DNA of 64,000 bases, taken from NCBI RefSeq assembly GCF_013522705.1, contig NZ_JAAMRE010000025.1, positions 1 through 64,000 of the forward strand, written 5' to 3'. The DNA is from Pseudomonas lurida. GTDB taxonomy: Bacteria; Pseudomonadota; Gammaproteobacteria; Pseudomonadales; Pseudomonadaceae. Numbering within the stretch: the stretch's first letter is position 1; every line of letters starts with the position of its first letter. The notes beneath the pieces are model-generated. The model was not told where the DNA came from. It made no database searches and saw nothing but the letters and a program-made list of their open reading frames with translations. A program made the position numbers and the translations under genes. This document shows, one piece after another, positions 42,298-53,235 of this stretch.

Positions 42298-44403
42298 ATG
42301 GAATGCGCTCCACACCACGGCGATGGCAGTTCGGTTCTTCTGGTGGTCGACGACTACCCGGAAAACCTGATCAGCATGCGTGCGCTTTTGCAGCGTGAGG
42401 ATTGGCACGTGGTAACCGCCGCTTCCGGTGTGGAAGCCCTGGAGTTGCTGCTGCAGCACGATGTCGACCTGGTATTGCTGGACGTGATGATGCCGGGCAT
42501 GGATGGCTTTGAAGTCGCCCGCCTGATGCGCGGCAGCCAGCGCACCCGCATGACCCCGATCATCTTTCTGAGCGCCAACGCCCAATCGCCCGCCGCCGTG
42601 CTGGAAGGCTACGCCAGTGGCGCCATCGATTACCTGTTCAAGCCGTTCGACCCGCATATTCTCAAGCCCAAGGTCCAGGCACTGCTGGAGCACCAGCGTA
42701 ATCGCCGCGCCTTGCAGCGCCTGAGCCATGACTTGGAGTCGGCTCGCGCGTTCAACGCCTCGGTGCTCGACAACGCCGCCGAAGGCATCCTGGTGGTGGG
42801 CGAAGAAGGCGTGATCCAGTACGCCAATCCGGCCATTTCGCGCTTACTCAATGCGACGCTCAACGAATTGCAGGGCCAGACGTTCCTGAGCTTTTTGCAA
42901 AAGCCCCACGTGCCCAGCTGGTTGGATTCGCAGATGTACGCCGGTTATCGCACCGGCCAGACCTGGCGCCTGCACGACGCCATGCTGCGCACCGGCCGCG
43001 GGCAGCAGGTGCCCGTGGCGTTGTCCTGCGCCCCATTGCCGTCCGAGCAGAAGGCTATGGTGGTGACCGTGCTGGATATGTCTGAAGTGCGCCACCTGCA
43101 CCAGCAACTGGAGTTCCAGGCCGTTACCGACCCGCTCACCGGCCTGCTCAACCGTCGTGGGTTCTACCAGGCCGTGGAAAGCACCCTGTCGCGCAGCGAG
43201 CGCGTCGAGCAATCTCTGGTGCTGCTGTACCTGGACCTCGACGGCTTCAAGCGGGTCAACGACTCCCTGGGCCATGACGCGGGCGACCGGGTACTGCGCT
43301 GGGTATCGGAACAACTGCAAGGTTGCCTGCGTTCCTACGACATTGTCGGACGCATGGGCGGCGATGAATTTACCGCATTGCTGGAGCTGGACTTCCCTGA
43401 GCAGGCGGCGAAAATTTCGGAAAAACTGATCGAACGGGTGTCAGTCTGCCAACAGGTCGACGGTTTGGATGTGATGCTCGGCGTGAGTATTGGTATCGCC
43501 ACGTTTCCTGACTGCGGCTCGGATTTGAATGGTCTGCTGCGCGCCGCTGATATTGCGATGTACGAAGCCAAGCGCGCCGGGCGTCAGCAATATCGCTATT
43601 TCGACCAGGAAATGAACGGCCGGGCCCGCTCGCGTCTGATGCTTGAAGACAGCGTGCGCACGGCCATTGAAAACAAAGAATTCATCCTGGTCTACCAACC
43701 GCAGGTGTCGTTGGAGGACGGGCGTCTGCGCGGCGTCGAGGCGTTGTTGCGTTGGCAGCACCCTAGTGTCGGCGACGTGCCGCCGGGGCTTTTCCTGCCG
43801 CTGCTGGAAGAGGCGCGGCTGATCAGCCAATTGAGCATCTGGATCTACCAGCAGGTCGCCGCACAGCGCCAGGCCTGGCACACCACCTTCGACGAGGAGC
43901 TGGTGCTGAGTGTGAGTCTGAGCAGCAGCCAGTTCAATATGCCCAACCTGGCCAATCAACTGCAGCAGATGCTGGAGCGCTACGGCTTGCAAGGGCGGCA
44001 GTTGGAGGTGGAAATCGGGGAGGACTGCCTGATGAGTAACCGTGAGGAGGCCATCAAACAGCTTAAGTTGCTGCGCCGCATTGGTGTGCGTATCGCCCTG
44101 GATGACTTTGGCTCCGGCCAGTGTTCCCTGGCGCACCTGCGTGATCTGGAATTCGACACCTTGAAGCTCGACCCCAAATTGGTGGCGCGTCTGCCGGGCT
44201 CGGCACGGGACGCGGCAATGGCGCGCAGCATTATCGAGTTGTGCGGGCATTTCGAGGTGCTGGTGGTGGCCGAAGGTGTGGAAACCCAGGAGCAGGCCCA
44301 ATGGCTCAAAGCCCAGGGCTGCACGTTTATCCAGGGGCCATGGGCGGCGCAGCCGTTGATAGCCGAGGATGTCGCCGACTGGTCCCGCACCCGCGCACGT
44401 TGA
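42298..44403 (+). CDS. Response regulator with PAS, GGDEF and EAL domains
   Basis: A 701-residue c-di-GMP protein. The REC domain (about residues 13-130) has the phospho-acceptor Asp in LVLLDVMMPGMDG. A PAS domain follows (about 145-270). The GGDEF domain (about 280-440) has an intact GRMGGDEF site and an RSYD inhibitory site five residues before it. The EAL domain (about 455-700) has VEALLRW, ALDDFGSG and VAEGVET. One metal-binding position is altered: the usual Asn in the V-N-x-S motif is Ser here (SVSLSSSQF). The cyclase should be active; the phosphodiesterase is doubtful. No sensor kinase gene is adjacent. The ATG at 42298 has a GGAAGAG site. Confidence 0.93.
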   Translation: MECAPHHGDGSSVLLVVDDYPENLISMRALLQREDWHVVTAASGVEALELLLQHDVDLVLLDVMMPGMDGFEVARLMRGSQRTRMTPIIFLSANAQSPAAVLEGYASGAIDYLFKPFDPHILKPKVQALLEHQRNRRALQRLSHDLESARAFNASVLDNAAEGILVVGEEGVIQYANPAISRLLNATLNELQGQTFLSFLQKPHVPSWLDSQMYAGYRTGQTWRLHDAMLRTGRGQQVPVALSCAPLPSEQKAMVVTVLDMSEVRHLHQQLEFQAVTDPLTGLLNRRGFYQAVESTLSRSERVEQSLVLLYLDLDGFKRVNDSLGHDAGDRVLRWVSEQLQGCLRSYDIVGRMGGDEFTALLELDFPEQAAKISEKLIERVSVCQQVDGLDVMLGVSIGIATFPDCGSDLNGLLRAADIAMYEAKRAGRQQYRYFDQEMNGRARSRLMLEDSVRTAIENKEFILVYQPQVSLEDGRLRGVEALLRWQHPSVGDVPPGLFLPLLEEARLISQLSIWIYQQVAAQRQAWHTTFDEELVLSVSLSSSQFNMPNLANQLQQMLERYGLQGRQLEVEIGEDCLMSNREEAIKQLKLLRRIGVRIALDDFGSGQCSLAHLRDLEFDTLKLDPKLVARLPGSARDAAMARSIIELCGHFEVLVVAEGVETQEQAQWLKAQGCTFIQGPWAAQPLIAEDVADWSRTRAR

Positions 44404-44444
44404 ATTGGTACACTGGCGCCCTTCAAATCTTGTTGCAGACCCTC

Positions 44445-44945
44445 ATGACCGCGCTGAAATACCTCCAGGCCTACCCGGTTGCACTACAGGAGCAAGTGCG
44501 TCAGATGATCGCCACTGACCAGTTGGGCAATTATCTGGAGCAGCGTTATCCCGAGCGCCACGCGGTGCAGAGCGACAAGGCCTTGTACGCCTACGCGCTG
44601 GCCTTGAAGCAGGAACACCTGCGCAACGCGCCGGCCATCGACAAGGTCCTGTTCGATAACCGCCTGGACCTGACCCACCGCGCCCTCGGCCTGCACACCA
44701 CGATTTCAAGGGTGCAGGGCGGCAACCTCAAGGCCAAGAAAGAAATCCGCATCGCCGCCTTGTTCAAAGAGGCCGCACCGGAATTTCTGCGCATGATCGT
44801 GGTGCATGAACTGGCGCACTTCAAAGAATCGGACCACAACAAGGCGTTCTATAAACTCTGCCAATACATGATGCCGGACTACCATCAGGTGGAATTCGAC
44901 CTGCGGGTCTACCTCACGTATCGCGACCTGCTGGGCAAACCCTGA
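44445..44945 (+). CDS. YgjP-like M48-type metal-dependent hydrolase
   Basis: A 166-residue protein with a zinc-peptidase-type motif HELAHFKESDHNKAFY (about residues 125-140; HExxH with a third His downstream). This is the YgjP/WLM-like family, small metal hydrolases of uncertain substrate (YgjP of E. coli was reported to act on UTP). The start at 44445 lies 42 bp after the signalling gene and is favoured because upstream sequence is inside that gene in another frame. Confidence 0.82.
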   Translation: MTALKYLQAYPVALQEQVRQMIATDQLGNYLEQRYPERHAVQSDKALYAYALALKQEHLRNAPAIDKVLFDNRLDLTHRALGLHTTISRVQGGNLKAKKEIRIAALFKEAAPEFLRMIVVHELAHFKESDHNKAFYKLCQYMMPDYHQVEFDLRVYLTYRDLLGKP

Positions 44946-44964
44946 CCGCACAAGGCCAATGACC

Positions 44965-45261
44965 ATGGATGTGAGCAAGACCAAAAGCAGTTTCTACCGT
45001 CGCCTCTACGTCGCCTACCTGATCGACAGCGGCCAGGCCAGCAACGTACCGGCGCTGACCGACGCGACCGGCATGCCCCGGCGCACGGCCCAGGACACGA
45101 TAGCGGCGCTCGCCGACCTGGATATTGTGTGTGAGTTCGAGCAGGAGGATGGCGCGCGTAACCATGCCGGGTGCTATCGGATTCGTAACTGGGGCGCGAT
45201 TGATCGGCGCTGGATCGAGGCCAACCTGGCGTCGATCAAGCGCGTGCTGGGTTATCCCTGA
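44965..45261 (+). CDS. Winged helix DNA-binding protein
   Basis: A 98-residue single-domain protein. An HTH at about residues 25-60 reads ASNVPALTDATGMPRRTAQDTIAALADL, followed by a short wing (YRIRNWGAI). It resembles the small winged-HTH family represented by E. coli YfeC. The target is unknown. Either ATG 44959 or ATG 44965 could be the start. Its 3' end overlaps the convergent acetyltransferase gene by 10 bp. Confidence 0.8.
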   Translation: MDVSKTKSSFYRRLYVAYLIDSGQASNVPALTDATGMPRRTAQDTIAALADLDIVCEFEQEDGARNHAGCYRIRNWGAIDRRWIEANLASIKRVLGYP

Positions 45262-45722
45262 GGGCTTTCTCCGGTGCGCCGCATGCCGATATGAGGAATG
45301 TCGTCCTCCAGGTATTCCTCTCCCGCCACCACGAACCCGTACCGCCCGTAGTAACCCTGTAAGTGCGCCTGGGCTGACAGAAAGATCGGGGTTTCAGGCC
45401 AGATATCGTCAATCTGCTTGAGGGTTTCTTCCATCATCCGATGGCCTAACCCGGTGCCTCGCGCCAGTGGGGCGATAATCACTCGGCCGATTACCACATC
45501 GCCGCCCTGGGACTCCGGGTCCAGCAGGCGCAGGTAGGCCACCAGCTTATCGTCCCGCCAGCCCATCAGGTGGTAGGTGTCACCGCTCAGGTCCTGGTCA
45601 TCGATGTCCTGGTAGACGCATTTCTGCTCAACCACGAACACTTCGTTACGCAACCGCAGGATGGCGTAAAGCTGCTCCTTGCCCAGGTCATTATGGTGCT
45701 TGCAGACCCAATCAACAGTCAT
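45252..45722 (-). CDS. elaA: ElaA-family GNAT acetyltransferase
   Basis: A 156-residue single GNAT domain. It begins with the ElaA-type segment YAILRLRNEVFVVEQKCVYQDIDD (about residues 19-42). The acetyl-CoA-binding loop is RVIIAPLARGTGLGHRMME (about 80-98) and the end is YYGRYGFVVAGEEYLEDDIPHIGM. The substrate is unknown. The start at 45722 is the family start. Confidence 0.92.
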   Translation of the reverse strand: MTVDWVCKHHNDLGKEQLYAILRLRNEVFVVEQKCVYQDIDDQDLSGDTYHLMGWRDDKLVAYLRLLDPESQGGDVVIGRVIIAPLARGTGLGHRMMEETLKQIDDIWPETPIFLSAQAHLQGYYGRYGFVVAGEEYLEDDIPHIGMRRTGESPQG

Positions 45723-45912
45723 GGTGTGTTCTCGCTCGAATGTCTGTGCTTGATAGTAAGCGCGGCGGGCGGCTCTGTCTAAATGGTCTATTGTTGAGGA
45801 TGAGGTCAATTAGCCACTATTGAGTGCGTGCCCCAGCCGTTTCTTTGTGTAATCTGAGCTACTGTTAACACCTCAGGTCTTGCCTGAGCTAAGCCCGCCA
45901 AGGATTTTGAGC

Positions 45913-46650
45913 ATGCCGCGATTGTCTCGTGCCGTTGCTTTAATTGGAGTGTTGCTGCTGGCTCAACCGGCGTTTGCACAGCGTCTGCGCCTGGTCGCGG
46001 ACGCCTGGCCACCCTTTACCGATGCCACGCTGATCAACGGCGGACTGGCCACCGACATCGTCACCACCGCCCTGGCCCGCGCCGGGTACGCCAGTGATTT
46101 CGAACAGGTGCCCTGGGCGCGTGCGTTGATGGGCATAGGCGATGGGCGTTATGACGTGCTGATCAATGCCTGGTACGACGAGGCGCGTACACAGCTGGGA
46201 GAATTCTCCAACGAATACCTGCTCAACCGCGTGCGCTTCATCAAGCGCCGCGACGACCCCATCGATTACCAGACGCTTGAGCAACTGCATGACGAACCCA
46301 TCGCGGTGGTGCGCGGTTATGCCTACTCCGCGGCGTTCGACGGGGACACGCAGTTGCAGAAAGTGCCGGTGCATAACTTCGCCATGGCCGTGCGCATGCT
46401 GGCGGCGCAGCGAGTGCGGCTGACGGTGGAGGACGAGTATGTCGCGCGCTATTACCTGGCCCGTGAATCACCCCGGGTGCGCAATGCCATAGAGTTCCTG
46501 CCCAAGCCGCTGACTGAAAACAGCCTGCACATTCTGGTCAGCCTCAAGCACCCCGAACATGCACAGATCGTAGCGGGCTTTGACCGGGAGATAGCCAGAA
46601 TGAAGGCCGATGGCAGTTACGAACGATTAATGAAGGCCCATGGCATGTAA
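45913..46650 (+). CDS. Orphan periplasmic substrate-binding protein
   Basis: A 245-residue family-3 binding protein. A signal peptide covers about residues 1-22 (LAQPAFAQ). The ligand domain begins RLRLVADAWPPFTDATLING and has WARALMGIGDGRYDVLINAWY. It is similar in style to the protein at 14586-15377. No transport genes are adjacent, so ligand and partner are unknown. The ATG at 45913 is preferred because it gives a proper signal peptide. Confidence 0.82.
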   Translation: MPRLSRAVALIGVLLLAQPAFAQRLRLVADAWPPFTDATLINGGLATDIVTTALARAGYASDFEQVPWARALMGIGDGRYDVLINAWYDEARTQLGEFSNEYLLNRVRFIKRRDDPIDYQTLEQLHDEPIAVVRGYAYSAAFDGDTQLQKVPVHNFAMAVRMLAAQRVRLTVEDEYVARYYLARESPRVRNAIEFLPKPLTENSLHILVSLKHPEHAQIVAGFDREIARMKADGSYERLMKAHGM

Positions 46651-46653
46651 GGC

Positions 46654-48837
46654 CTAAGCCGCGCGAGTGTCCTTGATCAAATGCGCGGCCAATGTGCGCA
46701 GCGGCCCCAATTGCCGACAAATCAGCGCCAGCTGCGTTTGCACCAAGCGCTGCCCTTCGTCGATCTCATCCGGCATTTGCTCCAGGTCCGCCGCCAAGGC
46801 CTCCTCGGCATCGCTCTGAATCGCAATCGGCTGCTTGTTCGCCAGCCCCGTGGCGATTTCATCAATGCTCGCCGCCAGGCTATTGCCGGCGCCGTCGATC
46901 AGGTGTTCACGCACTTCGGCGGGCAGTTGCGTGTCACGGTGCGCGCCAAGCCCCGACAAATAGCTGAGCAAGGTGTGCGACAGCACCAGGAAGCGAAAGC
47001 CTACGTCGGCTTCTTTGCGAAAGTGCCCCGGCTCCATCAGCATGTTGGCCAAGGTGGTGGACAGCGCCGCATCGGCGTTGTGCGCGTTGCGCCTGGCCAG
47101 GCGATAGGCCAGGTCGTCGCTCTTGCCGGCGGCGTACTGCTGCATGATCTGCCGCAGGTAGATGCTGTTGCAGGTCAGGGTGTTGGCCAGCACTTTGTTC
47201 AGACGCCGGCCCTGCCAGTCCGGCAGGAACAGGAACACCGCCAGGCCCGCGATCAGACTGCCAAGCAGGGTATCGAACAGCCGTGGCAGGAATAATCCGT
47301 AGCCATCGCCCACCTGGTTGAAGCAAAACAGCACCATCAGCGTGATCGCCGCGGTGGCCAGGGTATAGCGGGTGGTACGGTTGATAAAGAACACCAGGCC
47401 GGCGGCGATGGCGAACATCGATTGCACCAGCGGGCTGGGGAACAGATCGAACAGCGCCCAGGCCACGGTCAGGCCGATGGCGGTGCCGACGATCCGTTGG
47501 CCGAGCTTGCGCCGTGTGGCGCCATAGTTGGGCTGGCACACGAACAGAGTGGTGAGGATGATCCAATAACCCTGGGACGCGTGAATCGCGTGCAAGGTGC
47601 CGTAGCCGACGGTCAGCGCCAACGACAGGCGCAATGCGTGGCGGAACAGCAACGAGGTCGGGGTCAGTTGAGTACGCAGCCGCGTCCACATTTCCTTGAG
47701 GTTGCGCGGGGCGCGATCGAGCAGGTTGCTGTCGGTGGCATCGGCCAGGGCGTCAGGGTTGCTGGCGTCGCCGAGCAGGCGGTCGAGGGTCGACAGGTTG
47801 GCCGCCAGGGCGCGCAACGAGCGCAGCAGGCCCCGCCAGGCCGGGTTGCTCTGGATGCGCAGGTGTTCCAGGGAGGCATTCAGGTCACCCAGGGCCTCGG
47901 CGAAGCTGTCATCGTAGACGAACGGCTGGCGCAACTGGATTGATTCGGCGAGGGCCTGGCAGGCCTTGCCTTGCTGGCGTAACAGGCGCTGGCAGCGGAA
48001 CAGCACGTCGCTGTGGAAAAACGCTTCGGCCAGGGCGTTGTAGGGATAGTGCGAAGAACTGGCGCGCTCGTGGATGTCCTGGGCCAGGAAGTACAACTTC
48101 AGGTAGCGGCTGACCTTCGAACCCGGGCGACCATTGCCCACGCGGTGCAGGATGATTTCCTTGGCCGCATTCAGCGCAGCGACTACGCGACCGTTCTGCT
48201 GGGCCAGTTCCAGGCGACGGGCTTCTACATCCAATTGGCGGATCGGTTCGAACAGCGACGATTTGAGCTTGAGGTAACGACCCAACTCGCGGAACAAGCG
48301 CGCCAGGCTCTGTTGCACCGGCTGGTTGGAAAACAACACCTGCCACAGCACCGACAACGCGCCATACCAGGCGGCGCCGGCCACCAGCAGCAGCGGTTCG
48401 TGCCAGAAGTCCGACACCGCGCCACCACGCTGGTCCACGCCGATCATGGTGTAGACCGACAGAATCAGCGTCGCCGAGGCAATCGCGCCGTAACGCTCGC
48501 CAAGGGCGCCGAGCATGGTCAGGCAGAAGCTCGCCAGCGCCAGGGCAATCGCGAACAACCAAGGGTAGGGAAACAGCAATTCCACCGACAGCGCGGCGAT
48601 GCTGAAGCACACCAGCGTCACCGCCAGGGCATTGAGGCGCCCTTGCCAGCTGTCGTCGGTCTCGGCCAGGGCGCTGGCGATAATCCCCAGGAACAGCGGG
48701 ATCAGCAGGGTCATTTCATCCTGATACCAGCACAGCGCCATGCTGCCGGTGAGGGCGATGAATACCCGAACGCTATAGCTGAATTTATCCAGCGCCCATA
48801 GGCGCCGCATGGACTGCTTGAACGAGGTCGATGACAT
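46654..48837 (-). CDS. yccS: YccS-like FUSC family inner-membrane protein
   Basis: A 727-residue membrane protein with two blocks of about six helices (residues 20-180 and 400-540), each followed by a soluble helical domain. This is the duplicated FUSC layout of YccS/YhfK. Typical segments are ATLILSVYTMIGVDQRGG and YWIILTTLFVCQPNYGATRRKLGQRIVGT. The family is related to aromatic-acid efflux proteins, but its substrate is not established. The start at 48837 gives the usual short cytosolic N terminus. Confidence 0.9.
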   Translation of the reverse strand: MSSTSFKQSMRRLWALDKFSYSVRVFIALTGSMALCWYQDEMTLLIPLFLGIIASALAETDDSWQGRLNALAVTLVCFSIAALSVELLFPYPWLFAIALALASFCLTMLGALGERYGAIASATLILSVYTMIGVDQRGGAVSDFWHEPLLLVAGAAWYGALSVLWQVLFSNQPVQQSLARLFRELGRYLKLKSSLFEPIRQLDVEARRLELAQQNGRVVAALNAAKEIILHRVGNGRPGSKVSRYLKLYFLAQDIHERASSSHYPYNALAEAFFHSDVLFRCQRLLRQQGKACQALAESIQLRQPFVYDDSFAEALGDLNASLEHLRIQSNPAWRGLLRSLRALAANLSTLDRLLGDASNPDALADATDSNLLDRAPRNLKEMWTRLRTQLTPTSLLFRHALRLSLALTVGYGTLHAIHASQGYWIILTTLFVCQPNYGATRRKLGQRIVGTAIGLTVAWALFDLFPSPLVQSMFAIAAGLVFFINRTTRYTLATAAITLMVLFCFNQVGDGYGLFLPRLFDTLLGSLIAGLAVFLFLPDWQGRRLNKVLANTLTCNSIYLRQIMQQYAAGKSDDLAYRLARRNAHNADAALSTTLANMLMEPGHFRKEADVGFRFLVLSHTLLSYLSGLGAHRDTQLPAEVREHLIDGAGNSLAASIDEIATGLANKQPIAIQSDAEEALAADLEQMPDEIDEGQRLVQTQLALICRQLGPLRTLAAHLIKDTRAA

Positions 48838-48945
48838 GAAGGCTGGGGTCTTCCGGGACGATGCCGCTAAATTGAGGCAGTAAGGACGCCACGGCAAGCG
48901 TGGTGATCACATCTCACAGCAAATTATTCCCCAGGCACACTAATA

Positions 48946-48973
48946 AGTGGGGAGGGGGCAAGCACCCTTACAC
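48946..48973. repeat. REP-like half element
   Basis: GTGGGGAGGGGGCAAGCACCC is a degenerate REP unit, located downstream of the YhiN-like gene. Confidence 0.5.
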
Positions 48974-48991
48974 ATTGTTGATCCGGTCTCG

Positions 48992-50170
48992 TCAGACGTA
49001 TTGCGCGGCGGCGTAGCCCGATGCCCACGCCCACTGGAAGTTAAACCCGCCCAAATGCCCGGTCACATCCAGCACTTCCCCAATAAAGTACAGCCCCGGG
49101 CTTTTCAGCGACTCCATGGTCTTGGACGAGACTTCCCGCGTGTCTACACCGCCCAGCGTCACCTCGGCGGTGCGATAGCCTTCGGTGCCGGCGGGCACCA
49201 GCTGCCAGCTCGACAACTTCTGCGCAATGTCGGCGACTTCGGCATGGGTGTATTGCTTCATCGGCTTGGACGCGAACCAGGTGTCCGCCAGCAGGGTGGC
49301 CATTTTCTTGGTGAAGATCTCGCCCAGCAGCGTTTTCAACTCGCTGTTCGGCCGTTCGACCTGTTGTTGTTGCAGCCAGGTGTGGGCGTCGTGGTCGGGC
49401 AGCAGGTTGATCTCGACCGTGTCGCCCGGCTCCCAGTACGAGGAAATCTGCAGGATCGCCGGCCCGCTCAGGCCGCGATGAGTAAACAGCAGGTTCTCGC
49501 GAAAACTCTGGCCGTTGCAGCTGGCCACGCAGTCCACAGAAGTGCCGGACAACTCGGTACACAGTGCCTTGAGCTGGTCGGTGATGGTGAACGGCACCAA
49601 TCCGGCGCGGGTCGGCAGCAGTTCATGACCGAATTGCCTGGCCACCTGATAGCCGAACCCGGTGGCGCCCAGGGTTGGGATCGACAGGCCGCCGGTGGCG
49701 ATTACCAGGGATTCACAGCGCAGCTGACCGAGGGTGGTCTGCAACTGATAACCGCTGTCGAGCCTGGCGATTTCCTGGATGGAGGTGTCCAGGTGCAGGC
49801 TCACGCCGGTCTGGATGCACTCATCGAGCAGCATGCCGAGGATGTCGCTGGATTTGTTATCGCAGAACAGCTGGCCGAGCTTCTTCTCGTGGTACGGCAC
49901 GCCGTGCTTGGCCACCAGGCCGATGAAATCCCACTGGGTGTAGCGAGCCAGGGCGGATTTGCAGAAATGTGCGTTGTGCGAGAGAAAATTGGCCGGCTCG
50001 GTGTACATATTGGTGAAATTGCAGCGGCCACCACCGGACATCAGGATCTTTTTGCCGGCCTTGTTCGCATGATCGATCAGCATCACCTTGCGCCCACGCC
50101 CGGCGGCGGTCAGTGCGCACATCAAGCCTGCGGCGCCGGCGCCAATGATCACAACTTCGGTCGAGCGCAC
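48992..50170 (-). CDS. YhiN/HI0933-family flavoprotein
   Basis: A 392-residue FAD protein. It has an N-terminal dinucleotide fold (VVIIGAGAAGLMCALTAAGRG), the family hallmark GKKILMSGGGRCNFTN, VIATGGLSIPTLGATGFGY, and the C-terminal GEVLDVTGHLGGFNFQWAWASG. Function is unsettled; the family is annotated as aminoacetone oxidase-like or BaiN-like. A GTG start at 50170 is chosen because a TGAGGA site lies just upstream and family homology starts there; the frame is open further up, into the REP element. Confidence 0.9.
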   Translation of the reverse strand: MRSTEVVIIGAGAAGLMCALTAAGRGRKVMLIDHANKAGKKILMSGGGRCNFTNMYTEPANFLSHNAHFCKSALARYTQWDFIGLVAKHGVPYHEKKLGQLFCDNKSSDILGMLLDECIQTGVSLHLDTSIQEIARLDSGYQLQTTLGQLRCESLVIATGGLSIPTLGATGFGYQVARQFGHELLPTRAGLVPFTITDQLKALCTELSGTSVDCVASCNGQSFRENLLFTHRGLSGPAILQISSYWEPGDTVEINLLPDHDAHTWLQQQQVERPNSELKTLLGEIFTKKMATLLADTWFASKPMKQYTHAEVADIAQKLSSWQLVPAGTEGYRTAEVTLGGVDTREVSSKTMESLKSPGLYFIGEVLDVTGHLGGFNFQWAWASGYAAAQYV

Positions 50171-50212
50171 AGCAATGTCCTCACAAATACGGGTCTGAAA
50201 TGCAATCAAAAC

Positions 50213-50240
50213 TGTAGGAGGGGGCAAGCCCCCTCCTACA
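50213..50240. repeat. REP element
   Basis: TGTAGGAGGGGG and CCCCCTCCTACA form a near-perfect palindrome. It lies between dbpA and the YhiN-like gene on the minus strand. Confidence 0.8.
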
Positions 50241-50269
50241 TTGGATCTTCATATAGGTCGCAGATCGGG

Positions 50270-51655
<1,386 letters not shown>

Positions 51656-51762
51656 GGGACTGGCTCTGCAAAACAAAATGTCGCGCAGTGTAGCAGCCCC
51701 CCGTAGGTTTTTTCGCATGGTTCAGACGAGGGGATGGGGGGCAGCGGCAAGTTATGAGCGGC

Positions 51763-51808
51763 AAGCGGCAAGCTTGAAGCTTTTCTTGCAGCTTCAAGCT
51801 TGCCGCTT
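51763..51808. repeat. Perfect 18-bp-stem hairpin of AAGCTTGAAGC-type repeat
   Basis: AAGCGGCAAGCTTGAAGC and its exact complement flank a 10-nt loop. It contains the stop codon of the MdtD-like gene and probably serves as an mRNA end. It belongs to the same sequence family as 19221-19303 and 59099-59191. Confidence 0.75.
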
Positions 51809-53200
51809 GAGGCTGCCTTTAGGCTCCAGTTGCAGGAAGATCGCCGCCGCCAGCATTGCCATGACGCCCACGGTGAGGAAGGTCAACTGGAACGCGCCGA
51901 GCACGCTGTTGACGCCGTCGTTGCCGGCTTCGGCGGTGAACCCGCCCAGCAGCGCACCGGCGCAGGCCACGCCGAGGCTCAGGGACAGTTGCGCCACCAC
52001 CGACAGCAGGCTGTTGCCGCTGCTGGCCTGGGCATCGTCAAGGTCGATCAGGGTCACGGTGTTCATCGCGGTGAACTGCAGGGAGTTGATCGCCCCGAGC
52101 ACTGCCAGCATGCCCAGCAGCAGAGGGTAGGGTGTCTGCTCGCTGACCAGGCCCATGCTCGCCAGCATGATGCCCAGCGCCAATGTGTTGCCGGTCAGCA
52201 CCACCCGATAGCCCAGGCGTTCGATCAGCGGCCGCGCCACGGACTTGGCGAACATCGCGGCCGCCGCCAACGGCAGCATGCTCATGCCCGCCTGCGACGG
52301 CGAATACCCCAGCGCCACCTGCAACAGCAGCGGCACCAGGAACGGCAGCGCGCCGCTGCCCAGGCGCGCGAACAGGTTGCCCAGAATGCCCACGGCAAAG
52401 GTGCGGGTCTTGAACAACACCGGCGAGAACAGCGGGTTGTCGATATGCCCGGCGCGCAGCCAGTACGCCGCCAGGCACGCCAGCCCGCCGAACAGCAGCA
52501 ACATCACCCGCAGATGCGGCAGGTGCAGTTCGCCCAGGCCCTCCATGGCGATGGTGATCAGCACCATCGCCGCACCAAACAGCACAAAACCCAACCCGTC
52601 AAAGCGCGTGCGTTCACTGCCGCGCAGGTCCGGGATGAATTTCCACACGGCATAGCACCCGAGTATGCCCACCGGCAGGTTGATCAGAAAGATCCAGTGC
52701 CAGGTCAGGTATTGCACCATCCAGCCGCCCATGGTCGGGCCAAGCAGCGGGCCGAGCAGGCCAGGGATGGTAATGAAGCCCATGATCCGCACCAGCTCGG
52801 AGCGCGGGTAGGCGCGCAGCACCACCAGGCGCCCCACCGGCAGCATCAGTGCGCCGCCCAAACCCTGCACCACGCGCGCGCCCACCAGCATGGTCAGGCT
52901 GCTGGACAGCGCACACAGCAGCGAGCCGATGCTGAACAGCATGATCGCGCCGAAGAAAATCTTCTTGGTGCCGAAACGGTCGGCGATCCAACCCGACGCC
53001 GGGATCAGCAAGGCGACGGTGAGCATGTAGGCGATCACCACCCCCTGCATGCGCAACGGGTTTTCCGCGAGATCCCGGGCCATGGCCGGCAGGGCGGTGT
53101 TCAGAATCGTCCCATCCAGCGACTGCATGAAGAAGGCAATCGCCACCACCCAGGGGAGCCATCGGGCGGTCTTGGCATCGAGAGGGGCGCGATCGGGCAT
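51794..53200 (-). CDS. DHA2-type multidrug MFS transporter, MdtD-like
   Basis: A 468-residue transporter with about 14 helices. Marks include LDGTILNTALPAMARDL (helix 1, motif D1), GWIADRFGTKKIF (motif A, about residues 69-81), and GARVVQGLGGALMLPVGRL (motif B). It resembles the putative efflux pump MdtD. The last codons are formed by a palindromic repeat. It lies 36 bp downstream of the RhlA homologue on the same strand, so co-transcription is possible and it may export the lipid made there. Confidence 0.88.
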   Translation of the reverse strand: MPDRAPLDAKTARWLPWVVAIAFFMQSLDGTILNTALPAMARDLAENPLRMQGVVIAYMLTVALLIPASGWIADRFGTKKIFFGAIMLFSIGSLLCALSSSLTMLVGARVVQGLGGALMLPVGRLVVLRAYPRSELVRIMGFITIPGLLGPLLGPTMGGWMVQYLTWHWIFLINLPVGILGCYAVWKFIPDLRGSERTRFDGLGFVLFGAAMVLITIAMEGLGELHLPHLRVMLLLFGGLACLAAYWLRAGHIDNPLFSPVLFKTRTFAVGILGNLFARLGSGALPFLVPLLLQVALGYSPSQAGMSMLPLAAAAMFAKSVARPLIERLGYRVVLTGNTLALGIMLASMGLVSEQTPYPLLLGMLAVLGAINSLQFTAMNTVTLIDLDDAQASSGNSLLSVVAQLSLSLGVACAGALLGGFTAEAGNDGVNSVLGAFQLTFLTVGVMAMLAAAIFLQLEPKGSLKRQA

Positions 53201-53235
53201 GGGGGACCTTTTGTCAGCCGGCTATGTGTCGGCGA

